Origin: Ichthyophis bannanicus
Lineage: Eukaryota > Chordata > Amphibia > Gymnophiona > Ichthyophiidae
Assembly: GCA_033557465.1 (NCBI GenBank)
Contig: CM066033.1
Location: forward strand, 1,306,371,519-1,306,435,518
DNA length: 64,000 nt
Direction: 5' to 3'
Shown in pieces: positions 32,258 to 42,923 of this stretch. How positions within the stretch are numbered: position 1 is the first letter of the stretch; every line of letters starts with the position of its first letter. The notes under the pieces are model-generated. The model was given only the letters and a program-made list of their open reading frames with translations, searched no databases and was not told the origin of the DNA. Made by a program: the position numbers and the translations under genes.

Positions 32258-32580
32258 TTTTGCCGTTTGTTGTTGTTAAGTGCCATCAAGTCGGTGTCGA
32301 TTCATGGTGACCCTCTGGATAGTTGTCCTAAATTGTGTTCGGTCTTCAGTCAAGCGGCTCATTGTTGACAGACTGGTACCTGTAGCTGCTGTTATTGTAT
32401 CGATCCAGCTCATTGCTGGCCTTCCTCTTTTACATTGACCTATCTTGCCAAGCATGATGTCTTTCTCTAATGATCTCTCTCTTCACATGATGTGTCCAAA
32501 GTATGAAAGTCGAAGTCTTGTCATCTGAGCAGTAAGGACTTATTTTAGAACATTATATTCTTGTCTGAAATTTCACCATC
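32258..32580 (+). mobile_element. RTE/BovB-like LINE 3' fragment or derived SINE
   Basis: The block 'gttgttgttaagtgccatcaagtcggtgtcgattcatggtgaccctctgg' followed by 'cctatcttgccaagcatgatgtctttctctaatga…atgatgtgtccaaagtatgaaag' resembles the 3' region of RTE-clade LINEs and SINEs derived from them. It is known to me from vertebrate genomes by memory only. It has no intact frame. Confidence 0.5.
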
Positions 32581-34744
32581 TAGAGATAGTATGTCTTGGG
32601 CCCTGAAGTGATGAGCTCTTTCCCTCAGCTGGAGAACCTACCCAGCATTTTGCAGATACTTCTAGGTCTTTGTCCTATGGACTAAATGAAGCCCCTATCT
32701 GAGAACCCAGAAGGGAGGCTCCATTATATTTTCTTTACACTGCTCTATTAATATAAATAGTTCTATGTGTAAAAGAGCAACTGCACACAAAACTGTCTTA
32801 TATAGCTCATGTATGACTCATGACTGTTTAAGACATAATGTTTACCAAAATGTCTGAGATTTCATGCTCTGAACTATTATTCCTTAGCAAAAGCAGCTGT
32901 TGTCTGTCTTCAGTGATACGCACCATGAGTCATTCTAGTCATTGACAACATTTCAGTAATGTCTACTCACCTGTTTTTACCTAGGCATGCATTTTCTCGT
33001 ACAGGCCACTGCTGCCTGGAAACCCCCCCCCAAGAGCCATGCCAGCAACCACTTCCACCCAAAGGATACTCACCTTTCTCCAGGGTGCAATATGACACAG
33101 CAGTAAGGGTGAGAGATAGATAATTAAGCATTTAACATTTTAAAAAAAAGTTGTGGTTGATAGAATCACGCAGGAGGAGGAAAAAGTAACTTCTAGGAAG
33201 TCTTGTTCACATCTGGTTCCTGTATCGCTGAACTTTCCATTACTTCATACATTTAATTATTACATGTAAGATGACAGCACTATCTGGGATTTGGCAGTGT
33301 AACAGAATACAATCAGCATGCTTGCTAACTGGTTTTAGGATGCTGGATTCTATCTTGTGTTGCCCTAATATTGTCCATGAATAGCTCAAATCATTTATTT
33401 AGCTCCCCCTGACATCTAAAGTAAGAGATCCAGGCATGAAATGATTATATTGGGAGGAAAATTGAGTCCTCCGACATTTTAGCTATTTCATGAACTCCAT
33501 ACTCACTGCTCATCTTCGATGCAGTCTATGACACCCTCATAGCCTTCAACTCCATTTACTATCTGGCGAGGAGACAATAGGCTCAGATATCTTGGTCTGA
33601 GTGAGTGTACCTCACAATCGCACCTACTGAGGGAGAAGGTGGTAATGGGACCTCCATAGACTTTTGATAATGGAAAGACAGACTCCTTGATCATACTACA
33701 TTTCTCTTCTATTTTGCCTTCTTTGTAAATCTTAAAAGGGAAGAGGAAGGCAGGAAAAGGGACCACTTACATCTGTAGCTCTTAGAATCTATGGGAGCTC
33801 ATGAGGTGATATGTGCTCACCAGATGTAACACTGGAACTGGTGTTCACTTTCACGCGTTCTAAAGAGTCTGGAAGCTCAATTTACTACTGAGATGTGTGC
33901 CATTCATGACCTGCATGAGCCCGGTGAAGTTACCTTAGTAACATACACCAGCCACACGTGGCATATGTTGAACAGTAAAATGCAGCCCTCATTCAGAGTG
34001 CCATCTAAAATAATGCAGTATTGTTTTTCTTGCTCTGGCTATTGCGAGAACAGAGGCTTTGCTTCAAGGTCAACAGGAAAGTTTGCGGGTTATGAGGATT
34101 CTGACTTCCAGGCACGATCTAGAGGTCATGCCAGAGGGATCCCTGGCAGTGCTTGGAACTTCTCCTTTGTTTCCTTTCTACTTCTTGTCCTTTAGGATGT
34201 AATCTCCTTTAGGGATATGCACAGGGAACAAATTTTCAGTTCATTTTCACATTAGGCCTTTTTACATTTTTTGTTTGTTTCAGACATTTGTGCTAATGAA
34301 ATTTGTTTAATGTGTGTTAGAACTTTAACATGTGCATATTGACTGTATGCATATTAACTCAAAGTTAACTTATGTTAAATCTGTTTTGCACATACCAACA
34401 AACTGAATGTATGCTAGGGAATGCAATCCCTACCTGCTGTAAGTGCTTGGCTGAGAGCCAGGGGCTTCAGTAGAAGCTCAGGAGGTGCTAGTTGTTCATC
34501 ATCCCCCTCATACATATGTAGCCCCATTGCACCATGGAATCATGTGCTCCTAAAGCATTTGTTTTTTTAAACATCATTGCATATGCAAATCCTTCTCGCT
34601 CTCACTGAGGTCTCAAGTCTCTTCTCCCTCAGAGATTCTTGATGCTTGTTCCATTCTAATACGGTGCTTCTCTCTACCACCTCCACTGGGAGGCTGGTAC
34701 GTGTGCCTACCACTCTTTTGCTAAATTACTCCTGATTCAACCTC
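32581..34744. other. Unassigned stretch (2.2 kb)
   Basis: This is the longest stretch without an assignable repeat. Reading both strands I see no splice-flanked conserved exon, no long frame (longest 100 codons, 33893-34195) and no terminal repeat. It may be unique intergenic or intronic DNA. Confidence 0.4.
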
Positions 34745-34890
34745 TTTTCACATTAAAATGAAATATGATTGCAGACCTACTTTTAATAATCTGTGAACTA
34801 ACATTAAAATCATCTGTAGTACCTGAAGATTGGAGAGTGGTAAATGTAACACCAATTTTTAAAAAGGGTTCTGGGGTGATCTGGGAAACT
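34745..34890 (+). mobile_element. CR1 family 1, short internal fragment
   Basis: Codons read IADLLLIICELTLKSSVVPED and WRVVNVTPIFKKGSG, the palm entry region that also appears in the CR1 at 17235-18533. It is truncated at both ends. Confidence 0.8.
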
Positions 34891-34969
34891 AACAAACATG
34901 AAAGTCACCTGAATACCATGTGCAGGAACCAAGCTTTGAGAAAGGTGTACCAAATGAACCAAAGGGGAA

Positions 34970-36203
34970 TCTTTATTTATTTTATTTAAGGATATTTCTA
35001 TCCCGCCTTATCCTTCAATCAAGGCGGTAAACACATCAAACGATCATTAGAAATGTTGTGTATGTCAGGTGAGATTATGTACAGTGAGGGTGCATGGGTA
35101 CGGGTGTGCTGATTACAGTGAGCTATTTACAGTGTGCGCTTTTTACAGTTATGTACATTGGTTTGCTGTGTCCGTCGCTGGTTGTGCTTGAACTTTAATT
35201 GAGTCCAAGGTAGGTCCAAGTCGGTAGATTCTGGCTATGTGCTTGGGCCGTAGTGCTCAGTGAAGAGTACAGTCTTTAGGTGCTTTCGGAAGTCCTTCAG
35301 ATCTTCAGTTGATCGTAGGTTGTGTGGGAGTGTGTTCCATATTGTTGGAGCCGCCAGTGATAGGGCACTTTGTGCGGTGGATGTGCATGCTTTTGTGTAG
35401 TTGCTTGGGGTGCTGAGTGTGTCTGCTATGGTTTTTCTTCTCGGTCTATTACTGGTGTCAGGGAGTATGAGGGCTTGGAGGCTGAGTGCTGAGCTCTTGT
35501 GTCTGATTCTGAATATGTTCAATATCATCTTGTATTTGATGCGGTGGCTGATTGGGAGCCAGTGGAGGTCTTTTAGGATGGGGGTGATGTGGGCTTGTGT
35601 TGGAGAACCAGTGATTATTCTGGCTGCTGTGTTTTGAGCCATTTGAAGCGGTTTGAGTGCTTGTTTTGGCATTCTGTTGTAGATTGGGTTGCAGAAATCA
35701 AGAATGGGGGTTATGAGCGCTTGGCAGACAGTGCAGAAGTGTTCATGTAAGAGTAGAGGCTTGAGGCGTCTAATTATTCTCATCTTGTAGTATGCGTTTT
35801 TGGTGGTTCTTCTGATGTGTGAATGTAGGTTCAACTCTTTGTCAAGTGTTATTCCGAGGTATTTCACTTCGTTCTTCAGTGGTATTGCCGTGTTGTTGGT
35901 TTTGATGAAGGGTGGGGCGCTGAAGTTGGTGTTTCGTGTGATGAGTGCTTCTGTCTTGTTGTAGTTTATGGCTAGGTTGTTGTGCATGAGCCAAGTGGAG
36001 ATGCTGTCGAGACAGTTTGTTATCTTGGTGTAGTCGGGGCTGTCGAGGTTGATTGGTATGTAAATCATGATGTTATCTGCGTAGATTGTGTAGTCTATTT
36101 TGTGGGCTTTCATAAATGTTGCAGATGGGTTGGATGTATAGGTTGAATAGTAGTGAGGATAGTGCGGATCCTTGTGGCACTCCTTGCTTGATCTTTGCGG
36201 GTT
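34970..36203 (-). mobile_element. L2 LINE, minus strand, 3' half
   Basis: The 3' end is at the left ('tttatttattttatttaagg…tcccgccttatccttcaatcaaggcgg'). Coding runs from 36203 down to 35235 and is cut at the right exactly at RT motif B (QGVPQGSALSSLL region, about 36150-36190). There it abuts a 46-bp DIRS fragment. Confidence 0.85.
35235..36113 (-). pseudogene. L2 ORF2 C-terminal half
   Basis: The open 292-codon stretch begins at motif C (KIDYTIYADNIMIYIPI). The YADD box reads YADN, so the second catalytic aspartate is replaced. Then come STWLMHNNLAINYNKTEAL, KNEVKYLGITLDKELNLHSH, LITPILDFCNPIYNRMPKQ, HITPILKDLHWLPISHRIK and LAAPTIWNTLPHNLRSTED to the natural C-terminus (KTVLFTEHYGPST). It is well preserved but lacks the rest of the palm and all of the endonuclease. 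Confidence 0.85.
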
Positions 36204-36249
36204 GGGACCTTTCCATCTGGAACGTAATACCGCAGACCCAAAACAAGCA
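36204..36249 (-). repeat. 46-bp DIRS fragment between two L2 pieces
   Basis: These 46 bases are identical to 45994-46039 at the left end of DIRS copy C, just downstream of its recombinase gene. The left neighbour is the minus-strand L2 and the right neighbour is a plus-strand L2. No target duplication or terminal repeat accompanies it. Confidence 0.8.
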
Positions 36250-36598
36250 CACAGTCGAATACCCTTGAAGTCCCTAAATCCTTGACAAAATGCACTAAGT
36301 CAACAGCAAGTAGAGCCTTCTCCATCTTCGCACCCATGGCCTGGAACGCCCTCCCTGCGGAAATCCGTGCCATCTCGAACCTAATGTCGTTCAGAAAAGC
36401 CCTCAAACACTACTTGTTCCTTCAGCACTACCCTGATTCCAAGCCGGGTAAACACATTACCACTACATTGACCCCCCGCCTACCACATCCCATTGAAGAG
36501 CCCCCGGTCGACAATGGATAACCAACCGCCACCTCCTGCTTCCCCCATCTCAAGAGCACCCCCAGCCACTATGAATCCTACATGCCCCGTCTGAATAC
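36250..36598 (+). mobile_element. L2 LINE C-terminal part, first half of a split element
   Basis: Codons read MTKCTKSTASRAFSIFAPM and AWNALPAEIRAISNLMSFR (36282-36420), the ORF2 C-terminus also seen at 55190-55330. The element is interrupted at 36598 by an LTR-like insertion and resumes at 44156-44344 with the L2 3' tail. Confidence 0.85.
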
Positions 36599-37935
36599 TG
36601 TGATAAGGAAGCTTATCATAGCTCAGGAAGGAGCTATAGAAAAGGTGAAGTGACTCTGAACAAGCAACCTGTCAGTTCTGGTAGAAATAAGAAAACACAA
36701 TTTTTCTATAAAAGACTACCAGTCCCAGAATGCACCAGGTTTCCAACAGCCATTAGAGGAGCTGAAGTGGGGAAACGTGTGTTCAATCAGGAGGGCTATG
36801 AGGTAATCCCTAAGCACTCATCTCAAAGGGCAGGGCCTGATTCAGCACAGCTGCGCTGTGCTAAGGTGGAGCACTCATCAAAGCAGAATAAAGGTAGAGT
36901 TTATTCTACAGAGAATTATCCTCATCCTCAGTTTCATCTTGGAGGTCTTCATCATCTGGAGGATCATCAGAAGCAGAAGCCAGACCGGACGGACAGAGAG
37001 GGCAAGAAACCCTTTGGAAGAAAGAAGAGAAAAGCATTTGGGAGGTCTAGAGGAGTCCAGAGCAGTACGTATACTGGGAGACATTCAAAAGGCCAGCATA
37101 CACCATTGGACTGGGGAAAGCCAGAGGAATGGTGCTGCAGAGCTAGGAATCTCCAGACGGTACCTGTGAGGGAGATGGCTGCACGTGGAAGGGACCCTAG
37201 GACCCGTGCCAGAAGGTATGTGAAGAGAGATCCAGTGTCCAGGGATCTGGATTGGAAGGCTGGACATAAGAACTGGACTACATACTGGCCAGGCTATTTA
37301 GAGAGGAACTCTAACAGCAATGGAAGCTCAGGTATGAACACTGATCTATGCCCTAGCTATAACCTTGAAAGACAGCAGGGAAACAAGTATTCTCCTGAAA
37401 GTGTTCCATTGAGAAATTCCTCTGTGCCAATCCATGATATTGAACCCATGATTGTTGAAGAAGGGGGAGGAGTCTTAGATATAGGCTGTTTGCTCTCTGT
37501 CTAAACTCCTTTGGTAATTTACTGTTACAAAGTACAGCAACCATCACAAAGAAATACAAACTTGTTCTTTAATCTACTCAGAAAAGCTCCTGAGTAGGAT
37601 TTTGGGCCACGCAGTAGAAAGCAAGCCAGCTAAGGTGTTTCAGCTGGATAACTGCTAGCAATTGAGCCTTACCTAATTGCTTGTGAGCTCTGAGGGAATC
37701 ACTTCTGAGTCTATGTGTGAAGATATAAGAAGTTAACCTGAAAAGAACAGTTTTTCCCTTCTTTGTGGGTTTTGCTTGTTGTTTGAAACACTGCTAAGAA
37801 AATATTAGCTAAAGCCTACAGAAAAGACCAGTTTGTTACCAACCAGGTCTTTATTCTTTTGCTTTGATTGCCTGACAAGTTCAACTGTTGTTTTCCTGAT
37901 TTTGTTTTTCTAAGTTTAACACTGAAAGCAAGTAA
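36599..37935 (+). mobile_element. LTR-like element 2, left part (1548 bp in total with 43945-44155)
   Basis: It begins TGTGATAAGG directly after the 4-bp repeat ATAC (36595-36598). It is split by DIRS B (37936-43944) and ends …CGTCTGACA at 44155, followed by ATAC (44156-44159). TG…CA ends with a 4-bp duplication match LTR-type integration. The spliced length, 1337 + 211 = 1548 bp, is within 3 bp of LTR-like element 1. A TATAAAAG box lies near 36709, and 'actaccagtcccagaatgcacc' at about 36715-36737 resembles a ZNF143-type promoter motif. The right part aligns loosely with 5500-5681. Confidence 0.7.
36650..37504 (+). CDS. Open reading frame inside LTR-like element 2, unknown function
   Basis: There are 284 codons open from a GTG; the first in-frame ATG is at about 37176. 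The product is hydrophilic and basic in the middle (GKKPFGRKKRKAFGRSRG, residues about 115-135). It then has R-rich stretches (DPRTRARRYVKRDP) and an N/S-rich region near residues 225-240, and ends hydrophobically (GVLDIGCLLSV). No known domain, signal peptide or membrane segment is recognised. The frame crosses the TATA-like box, so only the downstream part could be made from that promoter. It shares position but no clear sequence with the frame at 4331-5083. Confidence 0.3.
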   Translation: MTLNKQPVSSGRNKKTQFFYKRLPVPECTRFPTAIRGAEVGKRVFNQEGYEVIPKHSSQRAGPDSAQLRCAKVEHSSKQNKGRVYSTENYPHPQFHLGGLHHLEDHQKQKPDRTDREGKKPFGRKKRKAFGRSRGVQSSTYTGRHSKGQHTPLDWGKPEEWCCRARNLQTVPVREMAARGRDPRTRARRYVKRDPVSRDLDWKAGHKNWTTYWPGYLERNSNSNGSSGMNTDLCPSYNLERQQGNKYSPESVPLRNSSVPIHDIEPMIVEEGGGVLDIGCLLSV

Positions 37936-38107
37936 TAGTAATTAGATCTTACCTGCTAATTAGTGTTCCTGAAGGAACGACAGTCCAGTCCCTTTACTTC
38001 TGGGGTTACGCAACCCTTCCAGCAGCTTGGAGGCTGAGCCCAACCTTTTTGGGGGTGGAGCGGTATAAATACCCCTGGGACCACCCACCAACTCCAGTAT
38101 TCGAATG
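37936..38107. repeat. DIRS B left inverted terminal repeat
   Basis: It runs from 'atagtaattagatcttacctgc' through 'ccagtccctttacttctggggttacg' and 'gggtggagcggtataaatacccc' to 'ccaactccagtattc'. It is the inverse of 43795-43930. Confidence 0.9.
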
Positions 38108-38397
38108 AAAAAGCAGACTTAACGAACATCCATGCAAAAACTTATAACGGCATACATTAACCTAAACCAATAACTCAATACTCTGAACAATAGAATATAT
38201 ATATATTTTTTTGTTTTGTTTTTTTTTTTATTTGGAAAATATAGGAGAAGGAGAGGAGGAACGGCAACGGACGGAGGAGGTGGCTGCTTCTATCCAGTCC
38301 GGGCTTCCCCTGCACTCCCTCCCGCTGACCCAGCTCCGCGCTCGGTCCAGCGCTCCTCCATGAACGTGAGGACTTGCCAGTTGCCGGAACCGGGTGG

Positions 38398-38505
38398 GAT
38401 CAGGGACTGGACTGTCGTTCCTTCAGGAACACTAATTAGCAGGTAAGATCTAATTACTATTTCCTTATCGTCACTCCAGTCCAGTCCCTTTACTTCTGGG
38501 ATGTG
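38398..38505. repeat. DIRS B internal complementary region
   Basis: The first half is complementary to the left terminus ('ggactggactgtcgttccttcagg…gatctaattact'). The second half is complementary to the right terminus ('ttccttatcgtcactccagtccag'). They are joined directly. Confidence 0.9.
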
Positions 38506-38515
38506 CCAGAGCAGT

Positions 38516-39610
38516 TCAACCCTGGGTGGGATCCGGCAAACCGGCCCGAAGAACCGCTATCCCGAACCGAGCATCCGCCGTGCTCTGTACGTCCAGCCTA
38601 TAGTGTTTGGTGAAGGTATGCAGCGAGGACCACGTCGCTGCTCTGCAAATATCCAGCGGAGGGACAAGACTGAATTCCGCCCAGGAGGTCGCCTGTGCCC
38701 GAGTGGAGTGAGCCCTCAGCCCCACTGGGACCTGTTTCCCCTTGAGAATGTAGGCGGAGGCAATTGCCTCTCGGATCCACCTGGAGATCGAGGCCTTTGC
38801 CGCCGCCTCCCCTTTGTGTGGACCTCCGAACTGAATGAACAGGTGGTCGGACTTCCGGAATGGTGCTGTGCGAGCTAGGTACCGTTTCAAGACTCTCTGG
38901 ACGTCTAGCAGGCGCAGCTTGTTACTCCTTCCCTCCTGCCCCTTGGCCGCGAAGGCCGGCAGGGTGACTGCCTGGTTCACATGAAAAGGAGAGATAACCT
39001 TGGGTAAGAAGGACGGCACTGTGCGCATGACCACCTTGTCCTTTAGGAAGGTCAGGAAAGGAGGCTAGGCGGAAAGCGCCTGGAGCTCCGAAACCCTCCT
39101 GGCCGAGCAGATCGCTACCAGGAAAACTGTCTTTAGGGTCAAATCCTTTAAGGAAGCTCTCTTCGCTGGCTCAAAGGGCTCCCCGACCATGGCATTCAGT
39201 ACTAGGTTAAGGTCCCAAGGGGGGACGACCACCCTCTGCTGAGGGTGTAGCCGACTAACTGCCCTCAGGAACCTGGATACGTCCGGGTGCTCTCCTAAGG
39301 GTTTGCCCCGGACCTTGCCTCTATAGCAAGCGATCGCCGCTAGCTGGACCCGTAGGGAGCTGTGCACCAGGCCCTTATCAAAACCAGCTTGTAAGAATTC
39401 CAGGACCTCTGGGACAGAGGCCGAGAGAGGTTTCCGTCGATGCTCTGCACACCAGGCTTCGAAAATGCGCCAGACCCTTACATAGGATAAACAGGTCGAG
39501 CGCTTCTTCGCCTTCAGCAGCGTCGAGATCACTGCTCCTGAGTAGCCTCGTTTTAGGAACCGCGCCCTCTCAATAGCCAGGCCGTAAGCGAGAATCGATC
39601 CACGTGAGGC
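38516..39610 (-). pseudogene. DIRS B tyrosine recombinase
   Basis: The core-binding domain comes first (SILAYGLAIERARFLKRG, CLSYVRVWRIFEAWC, SSLRVQLAAIACYRGK), then the arginine box AICSARRVSELQAL. A single TAG at 39067-39065 follows, after which the same frame continues: SFLPKVISPFHVNQAVTLP, LRAHSTRAQATSWAEF (HxxR box) and ICRAATWSSLHTFTKHY with the nucleophile tyrosine. All signature residues are intact, so this copy is one nonsense codon from a full-length recombinase. Its expected role is joining circular DIRS DNA to target DNA. Confidence 0.9.
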
Positions 39611-40512
39611 ATGCGAACCGGACCTTGCCTCAGCAGGTCCCTTTTGCAAGGGAGCCGCCACGGGGGGTCGGCGATCAACCTCACCAGATCCGCATACCAG
39701 GGGCGGCGAGGCCAATCCGGGGCTATGAGGACTACCAACCCCTGGTGAGACTCCACCCGCTGCAGCACCTTTCCGATCAGAGCCCACGGAGGGAACACGC
39801 ATAGTAGCCCTTTGGGAGGCCACCTTTGAGACAGGGCATCCAAGCCCTCGGACATTCTTTCCTTCCTTCGGCTGAAGAACCTGTCTACTTTGGCTGTAGA
39901 GAACCGCGCCATGAGGTCCATGACTGGGGTCCCCCAGCGGGCCACTATCTGTTCGAAGATCTCCTGATCTAGTTCCCACTCCCCGTGGTCTATCTTGCAT
40001 CTGCTGAGGAAGTCGGCCGTGACGTTGTCCTCGCCCGCCACGTGCTGAGCTGAAAGAGCTAGTAGATTGTGCTCCGCCCACCGGAAGAGGACGTCTGCCT
40101 CCTTCTCCAGGGCAGGACTGCTGGTGCCCCCCTGGTGGTTTATGTAGGCCACCGCCGTGACGTTGTCGGAAAGGACGCGAATAGCTTTTCCTTGAACTAA
40201 GGCCGAGAACGCCTTGAGCGCCAGCGTGACGGCCCTCAGTTCCAGTCTGTTGATGGGCCACTGAGACTCCACCGGTGTCCAGCGGCCCTGGACGAACTGG
40301 TCCTCGCAGTGTGCTCCCCAGCCTGACAGGCTGGCGTCCGTTGTCAATAGCAACCACAGATGAGGTTCGAGGGGCATCCCGCGGTCCAAATTGCTTGGAC
40401 ACCGCCACCAGAGAAGGGACTGTTTGGTCCTCGGGGCGCAAGGTAACTGCATTGCCAGAGGATGATGCTGAGGAGACCATCGACGTAACAGTGCCCGCTG
40501 AAGCGGACGCAT
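39611..40512 (-). pseudogene. DIRS B RNase H and connecting region
   Basis: An open 319-codon frame (39553-40512) carries TTDASLSGWGAHCEDQ, NRLELRAVTLALKAF, VLSDNVTAVAYINHQGG and GEDNVTADFLSRCKID. All four RNase H acidic positions are present. A conserved linker follows (DLMARFSTAKVDRFFSRRK, VFPPWALIGKVLQRVE, IAPDWPRRPWYADL) that also occurs in copies A and C. The frame differs from that of the RT at 40539-41663, so a frameshift separates them. Confidence 0.85.
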
Positions 40513-40538
40513 GTGTGCCCTGGCCCATGGGACTACCT

Positions 40539-41663
40539 CTATCTATCGCCGCCGCCATAGTTCCCAGAAGCTGAAGATAATGCCAAGCCGAGGGACTTCG
40601 CCTGCCGAGAAAACTGCGTGACTAGTCGCCTCAGCTCTCTTGATCTTGATCGTGACAGGAAGACCTTGCCCCTGAGAGTGTGGAATCTTGCCCCGAGGTA
40701 CTCTAGGTCCTGTGAGGGAGTCATCCTGCTCTTCAGGCGATTGATGATCCACCCCAATTCTTCTAGAACCTGAACCACTCTGGCCGTTGCCGCATGACTT
40801 TCCTCTTGTGACTTTGCTCGGATCAGCCAGTCGTCCAAGTAGGGGTGCACTAATATTCCCTCCTTCCGAAGGAAGGCCGCCACTACCACCATCACCTTGG
40901 TGAATGTCCTGGGGGCCGTAGCTAGTCCGAAGGGTAGGGCCTGGAACTGAAAGTGGCCTCTTGGCACTGCGAATCTCAGGAATTGTTGATGGGACTTCCT
41001 GACCGGGATATGAAGATAGGAACTCCTTCCCCTTACGGCCGCTATGACTGAGCGTAGGGTTTCCATCCGGAAGTGTGGTACCCTGAGGCAACGGTTGACC
41101 TGCTTCAGATCCAGGATCGGTCGGAAGGAATCTTCCTTTTTTGGCACTACGAAGTAAATCGAGTATCGACCAGAGCCGCACTGGTCTGGTGGAACTGGGA
41201 CCACCGCCCCTAGAGCTATTAGTCGGGCAAGAGTTGCCTCTATTGCCGCCCCCTTTGCTGGGGAACCGCAGGGTGACTGAACAAACGCTGGAGGAATTTG
41301 TTTTGAAAATTCGAGAGCATAGCCTTCTCTGATTACCTCTAGGACCCATTGGTCGGACGTGACACGGGACCAGGCGGGAAGGAACAGCCTCAGGCGACCT
41401 CCTAGTGGCTGTCCTTCCTCCTGGGCCCCCGTCATCTCATTGTTGTTTTCTGGGTCCCGAGAAGGAGGAGGAGGCCCCAAAACCCCGTTCTGCCCCCCGA
41501 AAACCTCTGAAGCCTTGTCCCTTCGAGGGAAAACGGCCCCTGGGAAAGGAGCCTGACCTGGCTGGACGAAATCTCCGCGAGTCCCTAGGTTGGGAGCGCA
41601 CCGGGACTGGAGGGCGCCCTTGTTTTGGTCTATCTTCCGGGAGCCTGCCTCCCTTTGACTCAC
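40539..41663 (-). pseudogene. DIRS B reverse transcriptase, motif A deleted
   Basis: Landmarks are WSRVTSDQWVLEVIREGYAL, GRYSIYFVVPKKEDSFRPIL, LPFGLATAPRTFTKVM (motif B) and HPYLDDWLIRAKSQ (motif C, both Asp present). Between RSVIAAVR and YLHIPVRKSHQ the block that reads FLTSLDLTEA in copy A is missing, about 11-12 codons. The motif A catalytic aspartate is therefore gone. The deletion (near 41020-41030) is in frame. The 5' part of the frame overlaps the Gag frame by about 227 bases, suggesting pol was expressed by frameshifting or an internal start. Confidence 0.88.
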
Positions 41664-42923
41664 CCAGGTCCTTAACTATTTTCTCCAAATCCTCTCCAAA
41701 TAAGAGTTTCCCCTTAAAGGGGAGTCGGCTCAAGCGTGACTTCGAGGACGCGTCAGCTGCCCAATTTCGTAGCCACAGGTACCGCCTAGCAGCCACGACC
41801 GAGGCCATGTTCTTGGCTAGGCTTCTGATGAGGTCATAGTGACTGTCCGCCAAGTAGGCCGCTCCGGACTCCACCTTCGCCGAGTTGGCCTGTAACTCGC
41901 CCGTTGAGACCTCTGACTGGAGCTGTTGTGCCCATCGTAAACAGGCCCGGGCCACCCAAGCTCCCGACACGGAGGCCTGCAAGGCGATGGCGCTTACATC
42001 AAAGGCTTGTTTCAGGAGCGTATCCAACTTCCTGTCTTGTGCGTCCTTTAGGGCCGAACTGCCCTCCACTGGTATCGTGGTCTTCTTGGTAACTGCTGAT
42101 ACCGCTGCATCTACTCTGGGAGATTTTAGCAGCTCTTTATCTGCCTCTGGGAGCGGGTATAACCGAGACATGGTCCTGACTCCCCTTAAGCTTGATTCAG
42201 GCTGGTCCCATTCTTCCTGGATCATCTGGCGCACGACCCTGTGGATAGGGAAGACCCTTTGGGATTTCCTGAAGGCCTGGATTAAGGGGTCCTCCAACTC
42301 TTCTTCCTGCGAGGGCGTGTCTGAGGCCACATTGAGGACCTTTAGGGACTCATTAACGCCGGGAGCTCCTCCCGGCGAAAGACCCTGACTACCCGTGACT
42401 GATCTTCTTCCGGGATCTCTCCTTCTTCTAGCTCCTCTTCATCCTCCCCCAAGTCTTTAACTGAGCTATCCTCCTCCGGAGTACCCTGGGATAGGGATGC
42501 TAGGAGCTCTTCGCTGCCCAGACGTGGGCGCTTAGCAGGGATACCGGCGTCCTGAATGGTAGCCCCGGGGGCACTAGCTGATTTGTCCTCTGCTGGCGGG
42601 ACAGCCTCTTCTGCCCCCCGGCCCTGCTTACGTAGGCAGTAGGCCTTATGGAGTAAGAGGATGAAGTCAGGAGAGAAAAATTCTCCGGGCCCCCCCGCAC
42701 TGGCGTGGGGGGAGGGTAAGGGCTGAGGAGGCATAGGCAGGTCTGCCGGAGTGGAGATAGGAAACTGGGACTCCCCTTATCCTTCCAGAGGATTGCCTGC
42801 TCCCTGGGAGGGCTGCGACATGGCCAGGCTAATCTCCTGTTCCACTGATGCAGCCTCCGCGGCACAGCTCCTGCAGATTCCTTACTCTGCGGAGGTGCCC
42901 CTGCGCGTCCCACAGGAAGGACA
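41437..42923 (-). pseudogene. DIRS B Gag
   Basis: The N-terminal CxxC-x12-CxxC motif is at 42923-42864 (C-P-S-C-GTRRG … C-R-S-C), with one in-frame TAA between the cysteine pairs. Then come FSPDFILLLHKAYCLRKQG (42620-42680) and the acidic EDEEELEEGEIPEEDQ block. A frameshift at about 42330-42345 leads into LEDPLIQAFRKSQRVFPIH, MIQEEWDQPESSLRGVRTM, KKTTIPVEGSSALKDAQDR and MASVVAARRYLWLRNWAAD. It ends with a G/R/F-rich tail (FPRGRFPSKGQGFRGFRG). It is expected to bind and package element RNA. Confidence 0.85.

Noticed and set aside
39611..40558. A 497-codon frame (39065-40558) that appears to be the longest protein in the window
   Set aside because: Its first two thirds overlap the RNase H region in the wrong frame and are G/S/R-rich nonsense. 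Only the last part, from about 39610, is the recombinase core-binding domain.
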